Assembly: GCF_030547075.1 (NCBI RefSeq)
Contig: NZ_JAUOQH010000003.1
Location: 62,001-126,000 of the forward strand
Direction of reading: 5' to 3'
DNA from: Alteromonas sp. 1_MG-2023
GTDB lineage: Bacteria > Pseudomonadota > Gammaproteobacteria > Enterobacterales > Alteromonadaceae
Length of the DNA: 64,000 nucleotides
Shown: positions 35,492-46,695 of the stretch, piece after piece
Layout of the letters: the number at the start of each line of letters is the position of its first letter
Numbering within the stretch: the stretch's first letter is position 1
Made by a program: the position numbers and the translations under genes
The notes under the pieces: generated by a model
The model's database searches: none
What the model saw: only the letters and a program-made list of their open reading frames with translations
Told to the model about the DNA's origin: nothing

Positions 35492-37156
35492 ATGCGCACT
35501 AGTCAATATTTACTTGCCACGCAGAAAGAAACTCCGGCCGACGCTGAGGTTATCAGCCACCAGTTAATGTTACGTGCTGGTATGATAAGAAAACTGGCTT
35601 CAGGCCTTTACACATGGTTGCCTACCGGGCTTCGCGTGCTGAATAAAGTGGCAAACATCGTTCGTGAAGAAATGAACAAAGCAGGCGGTGTAGAAGTGTT
35701 AATGCCCGTGGTTCAACCTGCTGATTTGTGGGAAGAGTCTGGTCGTTGGGAAGAATACGGCCCAGAATTACTGCGCATTAAAGACCGCCACCAGCGAGAC
35801 TTTGTGCTAGGTCCTACACATGAAGAAGTGATCACATCGTTAGTCAGAAACGAAATCAGTAGTTACAAACAACTGCCTATCAATCTTTATCAAATTCAAA
35901 CTAAATTCCGTGATGAAGTACGCCCTCGTTTTGGCATTATGCGTGGTCGTGAATTCACCATGAAAGATGCTTACAGCTTCCACTTAGACGATACGTGTTT
36001 AGATAAAACGTACCAAACAATGTATGAAGCCTATGGCAATATCTTTAACCGCATGGGCTTAGACTACCGTGCTGTTATTGCCGACTCGGGTTCAATTGGT
36101 GGAAACCATTCCCATGAGTTCCACGTACTTGCCGAGTCTGGTGAAGATGCAATTGCCTTTGCGAGTGACAGCGACTACGCCGCAAACGTTGAAATGGCTG
36201 CAACGGCAATGCCAGAAAAACAACAAGCTTCAGGCGCAGCAGCTGAAGTACTAAGTGGCAAAGATTCTGATAGCGCGCTTAGCATTTATGTTGTTAAAGG
36301 CGAAACAGAGGAAGAAAGTACAACCGAACAATGGGTAGTATTAGTATTGCGCGCAGAACACGCGCTTAACGATGTTAAAGCAGAAAAAGTAGCTGGCGTA
36401 GCCAGTCCGCTTGTTATAGCAAGTGAAGAAAAAGCCACTGAAATTTTAGGCGCTCACCCTGCTTTCGTTAACCCTAATGATATTACATTGCCAATGCATG
36501 TCGATTTTAGTGCCGCTGCACTTGCCGATTTCATATGTGGTGCCGGCGAAAATGGCCAAATCACGAAAAATGCAAACTGGACTGTCGATTTACAAACAGC
36601 TGATTTACGTAACATTGTGGCTGGTGACGCTTCACCAGACGGCAATGGCACTATTGAAATAAAGCGCGGTATTGAAGTGGGCCACATTTTCCAATTGGGT
36701 AGCAAATACTCAGAAGCGATGAATTGTGGTGTATTGAGCGAAACTGGCAAGCATCAAACCCTAACCATGGGATGTTATGGAATTGGCGTTTCACGTATTG
36801 TTGCGGCAGCTATTGAACAAAACCATGATAAATACGGCATTATGTGGCCTGATCCTATTGCGCCATTTAAAATTGCACTGATTCCGATGAATATGCACAA
36901 ATCTCACCGTATTAAAGAGGCCGCTGAGGCGCTATACGAAGAACTCATTGCTATGGGTATCGACGTGTTGTTTGACGATCGTAAAGAGCGTCCAGGTGTA
37001 ATGTTTAATGACATGGAATTGATTGGCATACCTCACAGCATTGTTATCGGGGAAAGAAACCTTGATAATCAGCAAATTGAGTATAAAAATCGCCGTACAG
37101 GTGACAAGCAGCTACTAGATTTAAATTCTGCTAAAGACTTTGTTGCTAGTTTATAA
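35492..37156 (+). CDS. proS: proline--tRNA ligase
   Basis: A 554-residue class II synthetase. Motif 1 region [18 protein letters not shown], motif 2 [26 protein letters not shown] and motif 3 [13 protein letters not shown] are clear. Between motifs 2 and 3 (about residues 230-400) lies the bacterial INS editing domain that hydrolyses Ala-tRNA-Pro. The C-terminal anticodon domain includes [15 protein letters not shown]. It is preceded by AGGAAG 10 nt before the ATG. Its substrate tRNA-Pro is encoded twice at 32 kb. Confidence 0.98.
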   Translation: MRTSQYLLATQKETPADAEVISHQLMLRAGMIRKLASGLYTWLPTGLRVLNKVANIVREEMNKAGGVEVLMPVVQPADLWEESGRWEEYGPELLRIKDRHQRDFVLGPTHEEVITSLVRNEISSYKQLPINLYQIQTKFRDEVRPRFGIMRGREFTMKDAYSFHLDDTCLDKTYQTMYEAYGNIFNRMGLDYRAVIADSGSIGGNHSHEFHVLAESGEDAIAFASDSDYAANVEMAATAMPEKQQASGAAAEVLSGKDSDSALSIYVVKGETEEESTTEQWVVLVLRAEHALNDVKAEKVAGVASPLVIASEEKATEILGAHPAFVNPNDITLPMHVDFSAAALADFICGAGENGQITKNANWTVDLQTADLRNIVAGDASPDGNGTIEIKRGIEVGHIFQLGSKYSEAMNCGVLSETGKHQTLTMGCYGIGVSRIVAAAIEQNHDKYGIMWPDPIAPFKIALIPMNMHKSHRIKEAAEALYEELIAMGIDVLFDDRKERPGVMFNDMELIGIPHSIVIGERNLDNQQIEYKNRRTGDKQLLDLNSAKDFVASL

Positions 37157-37247
37157 CTTTGTCTATTATTGAAAGATAAATATTAGTAATTTTTGCATTG
37201 CATGTTGTATTGGTAGTTAGCTAGAAAAATAAAAAAACGGTGAACAT

Positions 37248-38093
37248 ATGCGGTTAACATTTTACGGCGTGAGGGGCTCTATTCCCACTCCAGGGGAAGC
37301 CTTTGCACGTTATGGTGGTAATACCGCATGTGTTCATATCGAATTAGCCGATGGTACTGATATCGTACTTGATTCGGGAACGGGCATTAGGATGTTGGGA
37401 AACAAACTTCGCGCTAAAGATAGCCCCGTTCACTTGTTACTCAGTCATAACCACTGGGATCATATACAAGGTTTTCCGTTCTTTAGTCCTATATTTCAAA
37501 AAGGTAGAGATATCTATATCTACCCAGGCCAAACGACCTTGCCTGAGTACGATAAAATTTTGAAACAAATGGAAGGTTCTACTTTTCCAGTACCCATTAG
37601 TGCATTGCAATCTAATATTCATTTAACCGTGATCCCCCCTGAACAAGACATTTGGGAAATTGGTAACGCTATTATACGTAGAATAGCCATCAACCACCCA
37701 GGGAAAGGCAGTGCATACAGTATTGAAGAACACGGCGTTAAAGTCGCGTACATTACTGATAATGAGCTCTATCCGCCTTATAAGAAAGAAACAGATTTTT
37801 TGACTTTTGTAGATTTTGCCCGTAATGCAGATATGATCATTCATGATGCACAATATATGTTGTCAGATATGCCTGCCAAAACAGGATGGGGACATTCTAT
37901 TGCTGAAGAGGCGGTTAAACTTGCAATGGCAAGCAACGCAAAACATTTAGCGTTATATAGTCATGATCCAGATCGCACTGATCAGGATATTGATAAGGTG
38001 GTCGAACATTGCATGGAATATATCACTATTGCAGAATCGAACCTGACTATATTTGCATCGGCTGAAGGCCAGTCACTGGATTTCACTAAGTAA
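37248..38093 (+). CDS. MBL-fold metallo-hydrolase
   Basis: A 281-residue metallo-beta-lactamase-fold protein. The metal motif is SHNHWDHIQGFPFF (HxHxDH), with later ligands in INHPGKGSAYSIE, YITDNE, IHDAQY and YSHDPDRTD. The opening MRLTFYGVRGSIPTPG with RYGGNTACVHIE is typical of a phosphodiesterase-like MBL group (cyclic-phosphate or tRNase Z relatives), not beta-lactamase. No signal peptide, so cytosolic. Some relatives are fused to response regulators; this one stands alone. Substrate unknown. 91 nt after proS and 43 nt before pldA. Confidence 0.82.
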   Translation: MRLTFYGVRGSIPTPGEAFARYGGNTACVHIELADGTDIVLDSGTGIRMLGNKLRAKDSPVHLLLSHNHWDHIQGFPFFSPIFQKGRDIYIYPGQTTLPEYDKILKQMEGSTFPVPISALQSNIHLTVIPPEQDIWEIGNAIIRRIAINHPGKGSAYSIEEHGVKVAYITDNELYPPYKKETDFLTFVDFARNADMIIHDAQYMLSDMPAKTGWGHSIAEEAVKLAMASNAKHLALYSHDPDRTDQDIDKVVEHCMEYITIAESNLTIFASAEGQSLDFTK

Positions 38094-38136
38094 ATAAATC
38101 ATATATAACAAGATTCCTACTCAACGGAGAACACCA

Positions 38137-39201
38137 GTGTCAGTGTTTAAACCATTTCTATTATTGGTTGCAGTCAGCCTGTGCAGCGTAAATACTTATG
38201 CCCAAGAGCCTGTACAGAGCAAATCTGTGCAGAACGAAGATCTGCAAAAAGAGACGGTACAAGAAGAGCTTGCACCTACAGAACAAGAAAGTGAAGAGCA
38301 AGCTTCTGAAGATCTAGCGCCTGAAAATCAAGCTCCTGAAAATCAAGAAAGTGATATCGAAATTATCGATATCATCAAGCGAGATACAACTACTGAAAGC
38401 GCCCTCGATAACCGTCTTGAAGGCGATAAAGAAGCTATCGATAATGTCTTTGCTATCACCCAGCACAGGCAAAATTACTTGCTTCCAATGACTTATATTA
38501 CCAACCCTAACTCGAATGGTAATGATGAGCTCACGGAAGAAAACGTAGACAAAAAAGAAGCTAAGTTTCAAGTAAGCGTGAAACTGCCACTGTATTTAGA
38601 AGATACTGGGTTTGACGGTATTTATCTTGGCTTCACACTGACATCATTTTGGCAATTATATAATAGCGAAGTATCTAAACCCTTTAGAGAAACTAATTAC
38701 GAGCCTGAGATATTTTGGCAAGAAACCGCTGACTACTCTGTTTTAGGGTATAAATTTAATACCTTCCAACTGGGGTTCAACCATATGTCTAACGGGCAAA
38801 GTGGATTGAGTTCTAGAAGTTGGAATCGTATCTTTGCTTCAGTGGTCTTTAGCGATCAAGACGACATTTATTATCTTAAAACTTGGTATCGTATACCTGA
38901 AGACGAGAAAGACGATCCACTTGATGCCACCGGTGACGATAACCCAGATATCGAAAATTATTACGGCCGCATGGAGTTTGGTTACGGAAGAAAGCTTGGT
39001 AATTTTAAAGTAATGGCACTTTTGCGTAACAACCTTAACTTAGGCAATAACCGAGGTAGTATTCAAGTTGATTTAACCTACCCACTTACCGACCGTTACG
39101 AGCTACTTTTTCAATACTTTAACGGCTACGGTGACTCTTTGATTGACTATAACCGTTCGCAAGAGCGAGTTGGTCTAGGCTTTCAGCTATTGTTCTTATA
39201 G
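38137..39201 (+). CDS. pldA: outer membrane phospholipase A
   Basis: A 354-residue OMPLA. GTG start with GGAG 8 nt upstream, and a signal peptide cleaved near NTYA-QEPVQ. The catalytic motif FNHMSNGQSGLSSRSWNR holds the His, Ser and Asn of the OMPLA triad. The rest is a 12-stranded barrel ending in a C-terminal aromatic/hydrophobic strand (GLGFQLLFL). Between signal and barrel lies an unusual Glu/Gln-rich spacer (about residues 23-95) with APENQ repeats, absent from E. coli PldA. It hydrolyses outer-leaflet phospholipids. A terminator follows. Confidence 0.92.
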   Translation: MSVFKPFLLLVAVSLCSVNTYAQEPVQSKSVQNEDLQKETVQEELAPTEQESEEQASEDLAPENQAPENQESDIEIIDIIKRDTTTESALDNRLEGDKEAIDNVFAITQHRQNYLLPMTYITNPNSNGNDELTEENVDKKEAKFQVSVKLPLYLEDTGFDGIYLGFTLTSFWQLYNSEVSKPFRETNYEPEIFWQETADYSVLGYKFNTFQLGFNHMSNGQSGLSSRSWNRIFASVVFSDQDDIYYLKTWYRIPEDEKDDPLDATGDDNPDIENYYGRMEFGYGRKLGNFKVMALLRNNLNLGNNRGSIQVDLTYPLTDRYELLFQYFNGYGDSLIDYNRSQERVGLGFQLLFL

Positions 39202-39228
39202 CATTTGACTAAGCTATTTTTTGTTAAT

Positions 39229-39256
39229 AAAAGGCCTCATTCAGTAGGCCTTTTTT
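39229..39256. terminator. bidirectional terminator between pldA and deacetylase gene
   Basis: 9-bp stem (39229-39237 / 39246-39254) with GGCCT core and T tract, 28 nt after the pldA stop; also placed to end the minus-strand deacetylase transcript. Confidence 0.82.
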
Positions 39257-39290
39257 AGTCAAACGCACTGCCAATCAAAAATCTATACTT

Positions 39291-40187
39291 TTAAATAACG
39301 CCAGCCGCTTTGTACAGTTGTAGATGAACATCTACCAAGGCATCTATATCCCGCTGATACCCACCACCGATAACGGCCGCAATGGGCACGCCCATACGTT
39401 CAGCTAATGCGAACACCATCTCATCTCGAGCGCTAACGCCTTCGGTAGAGATGTTTAATAAGCCCAAGTCGTCATTAATGTGTATATCTACGCCAGCGTC
39501 ATAAATAATCGCATCAGCTTGAAATTGCATCGACACCATGGCTAACGTTTCTTGCACGGTATCTAAATATTCGTCGTCTTCGCAGCCCTTAATCATGCCT
39601 ATATCGATATTTGAATGCTGCTTCCGATGAGGAAAGTTTTTTTCACCATGAATTGAGACAGTAAAAATACTGACATCATTCTGAGCGAGTTTTGCCGTGC
39701 CATCACCTTGATGAACATCAAGGTCGATAATTAAAATATTATCTATACCTTTCTTTTTTTGCATAGCTTTTGCGGCTAAATACAAATCATTAAATAAACA
39801 AAAGCCAGAGCCAAAATCCGCAAATGCATGATGGTAACCTCCGGTTAAATTTAACGCCTTCCCATATTCCAGTGCTAGTTCCGCCGTTAGACAGGTGCCA
39901 GCCACTGCGGTAAGCGTGCGTTCGATAAGTTGATCAGACCAAGGAAAGCCAATACGCCTCATGGCTTTTTTATCTAATGTACCGCTAGTTAACTGCTGAA
40001 CATAGTTTTTGTCAAAGTGAGACTCCAATTCCGTTATCGCTAGCGGCACAGGCTTAAAAAATACATCATCTGGTACACCGCCCAATGAAAGTGCGTTTCG
40101 AATGCCTTGATACTTATCGATAGGGAAGCGATGACGTTCAGGTAATTTCAGTTGGCTATAAATAGGGTGAAAAACCAGTGGGATCAT
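39291..40187 (-). CDS. histone deacetylase family protein (class IV / HDAC11-like)
   Basis: A 298-residue arginase/deacetylase-fold zinc hydrolase. GGYHHAFADFGSGFCLFND carries the His pair, IDLDVHQGDGT the zinc Asp and His, YDAGVDIHINDDLG the second zinc Asp, and GGGYQRD the closing motif (the catalytic Tyr position). LNLTGGYHHA and the short length are typical of bacterial HDAC11/AcuC-like proteins. Substrates may be acetyl-lysine, fatty-acyl-lysine or acetylpolyamine; the sequence does not tell. It is alone on its strand with 111 nt to the chemoreceptor gene upstream. Confidence 0.88.
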   Translation of the reverse strand: MIPLVFHPIYSQLKLPERHRFPIDKYQGIRNALSLGGVPDDVFFKPVPLAITELESHFDKNYVQQLTSGTLDKKAMRRIGFPWSDQLIERTLTAVAGTCLTAELALEYGKALNLTGGYHHAFADFGSGFCLFNDLYLAAKAMQKKKGIDNILIIDLDVHQGDGTAKLAQNDVSIFTVSIHGEKNFPHRKQHSNIDIGMIKGCEDDEYLDTVQETLAMVSMQFQADAIIYDAGVDIHINDDLGLLNISTEGVSARDEMVFALAERMGVPIAAVIGGGYQRDIDALVDVHLQLYKAAGVI

Positions 40188-40298
40188 AACGTCTCAATCA
40201 CTACCTTGTTTTATTTGCGGATTAAACCATAGCGGATTTATAAAAAAACGGAGCATGCACTTATACTAGCTCACTTTCATTATACCCAATATCATGTA

Positions 40299-41921
40299 TT
40301 AGCGGGTTAAACTGTTCACCACTTTTTCCACATTGACCGACATACTTTTCATCGACTCTGCCATGTCATCACGTTGCGCCAATTTATGATAGCGGTCGGA
40401 CGATGCCACCACATTCGCAATAATACTTTCCACCTGCGACAACACTGTCTCTTGCTCGTCTGCGGCGTGATTAAGTGCTACCACCACACTGGCCGTTTCC
40501 TTAATATCCTCAACCACATTATTCAGGGTTTGTAATGCAATAGCAGCTTCAGCCGCATTGGTGTCTGAGAGCTGCTTACCTTCTTCCATGGCCAACACGG
40601 CTCCACGGGCTTCGGCTTCAAAACTACTAAGAATATCATTTATTTCTTTCGTCGATTGCTGTGTCTTCGCTGCCAACGCCCGCACTTCGTCTGCTACCAC
40701 GGCAAAGCCTCTGCCATGCTCGCCTGCCCTCGCGGCTTCAATGGCAGCATTCAGTGCTAATAAGTTGGTTTGATCGGCAATTTCGTTAATCACATTAACC
40801 ACTTTGAGAATATTTTTACTGCGGCTTTGTAGGTCGCTGACAATATCACTCGACTCAGTTACTGTTTTTGCTAGTTGCTTAAACCCAGTATTTGCACGCT
40901 CAAAAGTTGAATAGCAACTCGCTACGTTCTCTTCTGAATTTTTGGTAGCCACAGCCACTTGGTCCGTAATGGCGACCAAGTTCTGTACTATCCCTTTTAA
41001 TTTATCAGTAGTGGCGTCTAACGATAGTGAAGCATCGCGCTGCTCTACCGCACCATCCATAATTGACTGCCCTACGTCGCCAAGGGCAACAAAAGCACGC
41101 TCCATTTCTAATTCGGTTTGATGCAACTGGGTAACCGAGGCTTTTAACTTGCTTTGTAATGCTCTAGCAGAGTCAGCCAAAATGCCAAGCTCGTGCCCAC
41201 TTGCATACGTCAGCGAGTAATCGTACTGACTGGTAGCTAGATTAGAAATGCATGCAGCCACTTCACGGGTAGGGTTAATTACCTGCGTACGAAGACGACT
41301 AATTACATAAGTAACAGATAGCAGTGACAGCGCGATTGCGGCAAGCAGAATCAGCCATAACATTCTTCGCGTACCGTTTTTCAAATCAGTAATGGCTAGC
41401 TCAGATTGATGTGCTATTTCATCGGCAATGCTTTCAAGTAGTTTCGCAGGTTCACGGTCAATACCACGAACGTAGCTATCCCCTACTTTCGGGTCTAAAC
41501 CCGATGCTATAAAAGCCGCATAGCCTTCTCGATACTTTTCAGCCATGTAGGCGTGCGCTGTTTGGAATTTTCGAATATCCGATTTGGCTTTGTCACTCAC
41601 TACAGGGTTCGCCAACATTTGACTAAATTGCAGCTTTATCTCAGCTTCCCGCTTTTGAAAGCGAGACCAGTACTTTTCGCGATCGTCGTCGTTGTGCCCT
41701 CGCAGCAGTGTATTTTTCCACTCCTGAACTTGGGTTTTAAAGGTATTTAAAGTTGCGTTAACGTCACGCTCTGCCTGAACAAGTGTATGCTCTAGTGATT
41801 CGAAACTGCTTAACAGCGAGAAAGATTTATAGATGGATGCGGCGTTTAGAAAAACCAATAAACATAAGCTCGCAAGCACAGGGGTAATTACTAATCGACT
41901 GATACTGGTGTAATTGAACAC
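40299..41921 (-). CDS. methyl-accepting chemotaxis protein
   Basis: A 540-residue receptor. TM1 is about residues 10-30 and TM2 about residues 187-208 ([17 protein letters not shown]). The periplasmic sensor between them is all-helical and of four-helix-bundle length (about 155 residues). A HAMP linker (about residues 208-262) precedes the cytoplasmic signalling bundle, whose hairpin tip [35 protein letters not shown] region binds CheA/CheW. No C-terminal NWETF-like CheR pentapeptide is seen (ends VVNSLTR). The ligand is unknown. Monocistronic. Confidence 0.93.
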   Translation of the reverse strand: MFNYTSISRLVITPVLASLCLLVFLNAASIYKSFSLLSSFESLEHTLVQAERDVNATLNTFKTQVQEWKNTLLRGHNDDDREKYWSRFQKREAEIKLQFSQMLANPVVSDKAKSDIRKFQTAHAYMAEKYREGYAAFIASGLDPKVGDSYVRGIDREPAKLLESIADEIAHQSELAITDLKNGTRRMLWLILLAAIALSLLSVTYVISRLRTQVINPTREVAACISNLATSQYDYSLTYASGHELGILADSARALQSKLKASVTQLHQTELEMERAFVALGDVGQSIMDGAVEQRDASLSLDATTDKLKGIVQNLVAITDQVAVATKNSEENVASCYSTFERANTGFKQLAKTVTESSDIVSDLQSRSKNILKVVNVINEIADQTNLLALNAAIEAARAGEHGRGFAVVADEVRALAAKTQQSTKEINDILSSFEAEARGAVLAMEEGKQLSDTNAAEAAIALQTLNNVVEDIKETASVVVALNHAADEQETVLSQVESIIANVVASSDRYHKLAQRDDMAESMKSMSVNVEKVVNSLTR

Positions 41922-42065
41922 AGCGGCTAACCTTTAGTCTAATGAAAATTCAAATATCGTGAAACGCCGCCATTAAATGTTATTTGTATGACAGAAACGT
42001 TACAAACAAGGTATCACCCTGAATACCTTTACCTATTCGTTAATACGTTAGAATTATAGACAAAA

Positions 42066-42085
42066 AAAAGGCCTTTCGGCCTTTT
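42066..42085 (-). terminator. intrinsic terminator of guaBA
   Basis: AAAAGGCC / GGCCTTTT stem with a GAAA loop on the minus strand and an eight-T tail, directly after the guaA stop. Confidence 0.88.
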
Positions 42086-42086
42086 C

Positions 42087-43664
42087 TTATTCCCATTCAA
42101 TCGTGGCTGGCGGTTTACCCGATATATCGTAAACAACACGGGAAATACCATCGATTTCGTTGATAATACGATTCGATACTTTACCTAAGAAGTCATAAGG
42201 TAAGTGCGCCCAGTGTGCGGTCATGAAGTCGATTGTTTCTACCGCACGTAGCGATACAACCCAATCGTATTTACGGGCATCACCCATTACGCCGACAGAG
42301 CGTACAGGCAAAAATACGGTAAAGGCTTGGCTTACTTTCTGATATAAATCGGCGTTGTACAATTCTTCAATGAAAATAGCGTCTGCGCGACGTAGTAAGT
42401 CGCAATACTCTTTTTTCACTTCACCAAGAACGCGTACACCTAAACCAGGGCCTGGGAATGGGTGGCGATAAAGCATGTCATACGGTAAACCTAGTTCAAG
42501 ACCTATTTTACGTACTTCATCTTTGAACAACTCACGAAGTGGCTCTACAAGACCTAATTCCATATCATCAGGGAGCCCACCCACATTGTGGTGAGACTTA
42601 ATCACATGGGCCTTACCTGTTGCAGAACCTGCAGATTCAATAACATCTGGGTAGATAGTGCCTTGGGCTAACCATTTCGCATTGGCAAGCTTTCCAGCTT
42701 CTTCATCGAACACACGGACAAATTCATTACCAATCGCTTTGCGCTTAAGCTCTGGATCTTCGATATCTTTTAATCGGCCTAAGAAACGCTCTTCCGCGTC
42801 AATACGAATGATATTGAGACCGAAATGGTCACCAAACATTTCCATTACTTGATCTGCTTCGTTCAAACGAAGCAAGCCGTTATCTACAAACACACAGGTG
42901 AGGTTTGCACCAATAGCACGGTGAAGCAGCATGGCAGTAACCGATGAATCGACGCCTCCCGATAAACCTAAAATGACGCGGTCGTCGCCAACTTTTTGTT
43001 GAATACGCGCAATCGCATCTTCAATGATGGCATCAGCAGTCCATAACTTTTCGCATTTACACACATCCATAACAAAGTGGCTAAGCAAACGCATACCTTG
43101 TTTAGTGTGGGTAACTTCAGGGTGAAATTGTACGCCGTAAAACTGTTTCTCTTCGTTGTACATAGCAGCATGTGGGCAAGATGCTGTTTGGGCAATGGTT
43201 TCAAACCCTTCAGGCACAGCGGCTACTTTATCGCCGTGGCTCATCCACACGTCAAGTAATGCATTACCATTCGCGCCGATGCTATCTTCAATATGACTAA
43301 GTAAAGACGTAGGCTTGATAACTTCCACCTGCGCGTAACCAAATTCTCGCTTGTCAGAGCCTAAAACACCGCCACCCAATTGGGCCGCCATGGTTTGCAT
43401 ACCGTAACAAATACCAAAAACAGGCACGCCAGCTTCGAACACGTATTCTGGAGCGCGTGGTGAGTTTTCTTCGGTCACCGATTCAGGGCCGCCCGACAAA
43501 ATAATACCTTGTGGATTAAATTCTCGAATTTGCTCTTCGGTCACATCCCAAGCCCAAAGCTCACAATAAACGCCTATTTCACGTACACGGCGTGCTATCA
43601 GCTGCGTGTACTGTGAACCAAAATCTAAAATAAGAATGCGTTGGTCATGGATATTTGTGGTCAT
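42087..43664 (-). CDS. guaA: GMP synthase (glutamine-hydrolysing)
   Basis: 525 residues from the ATG at 43664 ([20 protein letters not shown]), the same length as E. coli GuaA. A start at 43700 would add 12 extra residues. The class I amidotransferase domain has Cys86 in FGICYGMQ and the His in FHPEVTHT. The ATP-pyrophosphatase domain has the P-loop LSGGVDSSV, and the dimerisation domain contains [11 protein letters not shown]. It converts XMP to GMP. It lies 95 nt after guaB, forming the guaBA operon. Confidence 0.98.
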   Translation of the reverse strand: MTTNIHDQRILILDFGSQYTQLIARRVREIGVYCELWAWDVTEEQIREFNPQGIILSGGPESVTEENSPRAPEYVFEAGVPVFGICYGMQTMAAQLGGGVLGSDKREFGYAQVEVIKPTSLLSHIEDSIGANGNALLDVWMSHGDKVAAVPEGFETIAQTASCPHAAMYNEEKQFYGVQFHPEVTHTKQGMRLLSHFVMDVCKCEKLWTADAIIEDAIARIQQKVGDDRVILGLSGGVDSSVTAMLLHRAIGANLTCVFVDNGLLRLNEADQVMEMFGDHFGLNIIRIDAEERFLGRLKDIEDPELKRKAIGNEFVRVFDEEAGKLANAKWLAQGTIYPDVIESAGSATGKAHVIKSHHNVGGLPDDMELGLVEPLRELFKDEVRKIGLELGLPYDMLYRHPFPGPGLGVRVLGEVKKEYCDLLRRADAIFIEELYNADLYQKVSQAFTVFLPVRSVGVMGDARKYDWVVSLRAVETIDFMTAHWAHLPYDFLGKVSNRIINEIDGISRVVYDISGKPPATIEWE

Positions 43665-43759
43665 GTTTTTACCCGTTTTAAAATAGAACGAAGGCGGCAA
43701 TGAGGCGGAAAGGTACCCGCCTCACGATGCGCTGTATATAGTTATATCTTGTCGCAAAT

Positions 43760-45229
43760 CTAGCCTAGACGGTAGTTCGGCGCTTCTTTAGTAATGCTTA
43801 CATCATGAACGTGAGATTCGCCCATACCTGCAGAGGTAACACGAACAAACTGCGCTTTTGTGCGAAGTTCATCAATACTGCCACAGCCGGTAAGCCCCAT
43901 CGCTGAGCGTAGCCCGCCCATTTGCTGATGGATGATATTCGCAATAGGCCCTTTATAGGCTACTCGACCTTCAATGCCTTCAGGCACAAGCTTTTCGGCA
44001 TTGTTTGATTCTTGGAAATAACGGTCAGATGAACCATGGTTTTGGTTCATAGCCCCAAGTGAGCCCATACCGCGGTACGATTTAAAGTAACGACCTTGAT
44101 AAAGTTCAACTTCACCTGGCGCCTCTTCCGTTCCCGCTAGCATGCTACCTACCATTACGCAGCTTGCGCCAGCAGCTAGAGCTTTCGCAATATCACCAGA
44201 GAAACGAATACCGCCATCGGCAATAACCGGAATGTCAGTACCTGCAAGTGCATCTACCGCATCAGATACCGCAGTAATTTGTGGTACACCACAACCGGTA
44301 ACAATACGGGTAGTACAAATTGAACCTGGACCTATACCTACTTTAACTGCATCTACGCCTGCATCAGCCAGTGCTTTTGCACCATCCCCTGTTGCCACGT
44401 TACCCGCAATAATTTGTACATCAGGATAATCAGTACGTACTTTCTTAACGCGATCAATAACGCCTTGTGAATGACCATGAGAGGTATCGATAAGTAAAAC
44501 ATCTACGCCGGCTTCAACTAAAAGCTTAATACGCTCATCAGTACCAGGCCCAACACTAACCGCAGCACCTACGCGTAATCGACCCAATGAATCTTTACAG
44601 GCATTCGGTTTGTTTTCGGCTTTTTGGAAATCTTTAACTGTAATAAGACCGGTAAGCTTGAACGCATCATCTACCACAAGAATTTTTTCAATGCGGTGTT
44701 CATGCATAAGATCGAGTACTTGATCTGAACTCGCACCTTCTTTAACAGTAACAAGGTCGTCTTTACCTGTCATAACATTGCTAATAGGCAGCTCAAGACG
44801 TTTTTCAAAACGTAAATCACGGCCAGTAACGATACCAATGAGGTTATTTTGATGGTCGGTTACCGGGAAACCAGAGTAACCAAGGCGCTTAGAAAGATTA
44901 ATAACTTCGCCGATAGTGGCATCTTTAGCAACCGTAACGGGGTCTGATACCACGCCACTTTCGTACTTTTTCACTTCACGAACATGTTTTGCCTGTTGCG
45001 CAGGTTCCATGTTTTTGTGAATAAAGCCGATACCGCCCTCTTGAGCAAGTGCAATCGCTAGGCGCGCTTCAGAGACGGTGTCCATCGCCGCAGATACCAT
45101 AGGGATATTTAACGTGACACCACGAGTTAGACGAGTTTGAAGTTTGGCAGTATGTGGAAGAACTGTCGAGTGGCCGGGAACCAGCAACACATCGTCGAAC
45201 GTCAGGGCTTCTTGGATGATTCGTAGCAT
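43760..45229 (-). CDS. guaB: IMP dehydrogenase
   Basis: A 489-residue TIM-barrel enzyme that oxidises IMP to XMP. The active-site loop [13 protein letters not shown] contains the catalytic Cys, the flap has [14 protein letters not shown], and two CBS domains (about residues 90-205) interrupt the barrel after [10 protein letters not shown]. First gene of guaBA, divergent from xseA with 100 nt between. I looked for a PurR-like palindrome in 45230-45329 and found none convincing. Confidence 0.98.
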   Translation of the reverse strand: MLRIIQEALTFDDVLLVPGHSTVLPHTAKLQTRLTRGVTLNIPMVSAAMDTVSEARLAIALAQEGGIGFIHKNMEPAQQAKHVREVKKYESGVVSDPVTVAKDATIGEVINLSKRLGYSGFPVTDHQNNLIGIVTGRDLRFEKRLELPISNVMTGKDDLVTVKEGASSDQVLDLMHEHRIEKILVVDDAFKLTGLITVKDFQKAENKPNACKDSLGRLRVGAAVSVGPGTDERIKLLVEAGVDVLLIDTSHGHSQGVIDRVKKVRTDYPDVQIIAGNVATGDGAKALADAGVDAVKVGIGPGSICTTRIVTGCGVPQITAVSDAVDALAGTDIPVIADGGIRFSGDIAKALAAGASCVMVGSMLAGTEEAPGEVELYQGRYFKSYRGMGSLGAMNQNHGSSDRYFQESNNAEKLVPEGIEGRVAYKGPIANIIHQQMGGLRSAMGLTGCGSIDELRTKAQFVRVTSAGMGESHVHDVSITKEAPNYRLG

Positions 45230-45329
45230 GCAACAACACCTATTCAGTTGAGGGTTAATTGCGGCGCAATTGTAGTGTTTTTTAGATTTCAGGTAAACTC
45301 TATTTTATTAAACCAGACGATTTTTTCTT

Positions 45330-46679
45330 ATGTTTACATCTTCACCCTCTACATCGCGACAAATTTTAACAGTTACTAAGCTAAATCGGCTTGCTCGAAC
45401 CGTGCTTGAAAGCGAAGTGGGACTTATATGGTTATCCGCTGAAATATCCAATTTTGTCAGTGCCGCTTCCGGTCATTGGTATTTCACGCTAAAAGATAAT
45501 AAGGCACAAGTGCGTGCCGCCATGTTTAAAAACACTAATCGCACTGTAAAACAGCGCCCAAAAGAAGGCGATAAGGTACTAGTGCGTGCATCCGTGGGAA
45601 TTTACGAAGCACGAGGCGACTACCAGCTTGTCATAGAGCATATGGAAAGCGACGGCGAAGGGGCATTACAGCAAGCCTATGAAGCTTTAAAAGCAAAGCT
45701 AAACGCTGAAGGCTTATTCAGTATCGAACGTAAACGCCCTATGCCAGAGGTTATCAATCGTATTGGTGTTATTACTTCATCAACGGGCGCAGCGCTGCAT
45801 GATGTACTTAGTGTGTTAAAACGCCGTAGCCCGCAAACGGAAGTTATTGTTTACCCTTCTATGGTGCAAGGTGAAACCGCGCCAGCTCAGCTTATTAACG
45901 CCCTACGCACTGCGAATCAACGAAATGAAGTAGATGCTCTTTTGCTAACTCGTGGTGGTGGTTCTTTAGAAGATTTATGGTGTTTTAACAATGAAAACCT
46001 TGCTAGAGAAATCGCCGAGTCACAATTACCGTTAATTAGCGCCGTTGGTCATGAGGTTGATTTTACTATTGCTGATTTTGTTGCCGATTTACGCGCCCCT
46101 ACTCCATCAGCGGCCGCTGAAATATTAAGTCAAGATACTAACGCGCTCAGTGAAAGCTTAGTACAGTACAAACAGCGATTAACTCGCGCCATGCTACAAA
46201 AACTCAGTCATTTAGCGCAACAGCATAAACTACAGCACCAACGTTTGCAGTCAGTGCATCCGCAAAGCAAAATACAAAATCAGTGGCAAGCCCTCGATAG
46301 GCTTCAATTACGTTTAAGCCATACTATCAATAACAAACTCGCAATCGAAAATAAACGGTTTGAATATGTTAATAATCGCTTGGCTCAGCAAAATCCCACT
46401 GAACGTGTAAATCAAGCTAAAGAGCGCATGGTCCAGACGCACAAAACGCTATGTAGCAACATGAAGCAACTAATGAATAGCAAGCAACAAGCATTTGCCG
46501 CAAAAGTCGGTTTATTACAGTCGATAAGTCCACTTTCTACACTTTCGCGAGGTTACAGTATTACTTTGTCTGATGGGGAAGCCCTAACCTCTGTCGAAAA
46601 TGTAAAAGAAAACGATATCATTAAGTCTCGAGTGACTGATGGGGAAATAACCAGTAAAGTGGTGGGCATAAATCGTTAA
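45330..46679 (+). CDS. xseA: exodeoxyribonuclease VII large subunit
   Basis: A 449-residue protein. The N-terminal OB fold (LIWLSAEISNF ... SGHWYFTLKD) is followed by the catalytic region with RIGVITSSTGAALHDVL, LLTRGGGSLEDLWCFNNE and ISAVGHEVDFTIADFVADLRAPTPSAAAE, all XseA hallmarks, then a long coiled-coil arm and a C-terminal SPLSTLSRGYSI motif. Degrades single-stranded DNA with XseB, which is not in this window. Divergent from guaB, as in E. coli. Confidence 0.97.
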   Translation: MFTSSPSTSRQILTVTKLNRLARTVLESEVGLIWLSAEISNFVSAASGHWYFTLKDNKAQVRAAMFKNTNRTVKQRPKEGDKVLVRASVGIYEARGDYQLVIEHMESDGEGALQQAYEALKAKLNAEGLFSIERKRPMPEVINRIGVITSSTGAALHDVLSVLKRRSPQTEVIVYPSMVQGETAPAQLINALRTANQRNEVDALLLTRGGGSLEDLWCFNNENLAREIAESQLPLISAVGHEVDFTIADFVADLRAPTPSAAAEILSQDTNALSESLVQYKQRLTRAMLQKLSHLAQQHKLQHQRLQSVHPQSKIQNQWQALDRLQLRLSHTINNKLAIENKRFEYVNNRLAQQNPTERVNQAKERMVQTHKTLCSNMKQLMNSKQQAFAAKVGLLQSISPLSTLSRGYSITLSDGEALTSVENVKENDIIKSRVTDGEITSKVVGINR

Positions 46680-46695
46680 CAGTAAAGGCTGTTTT

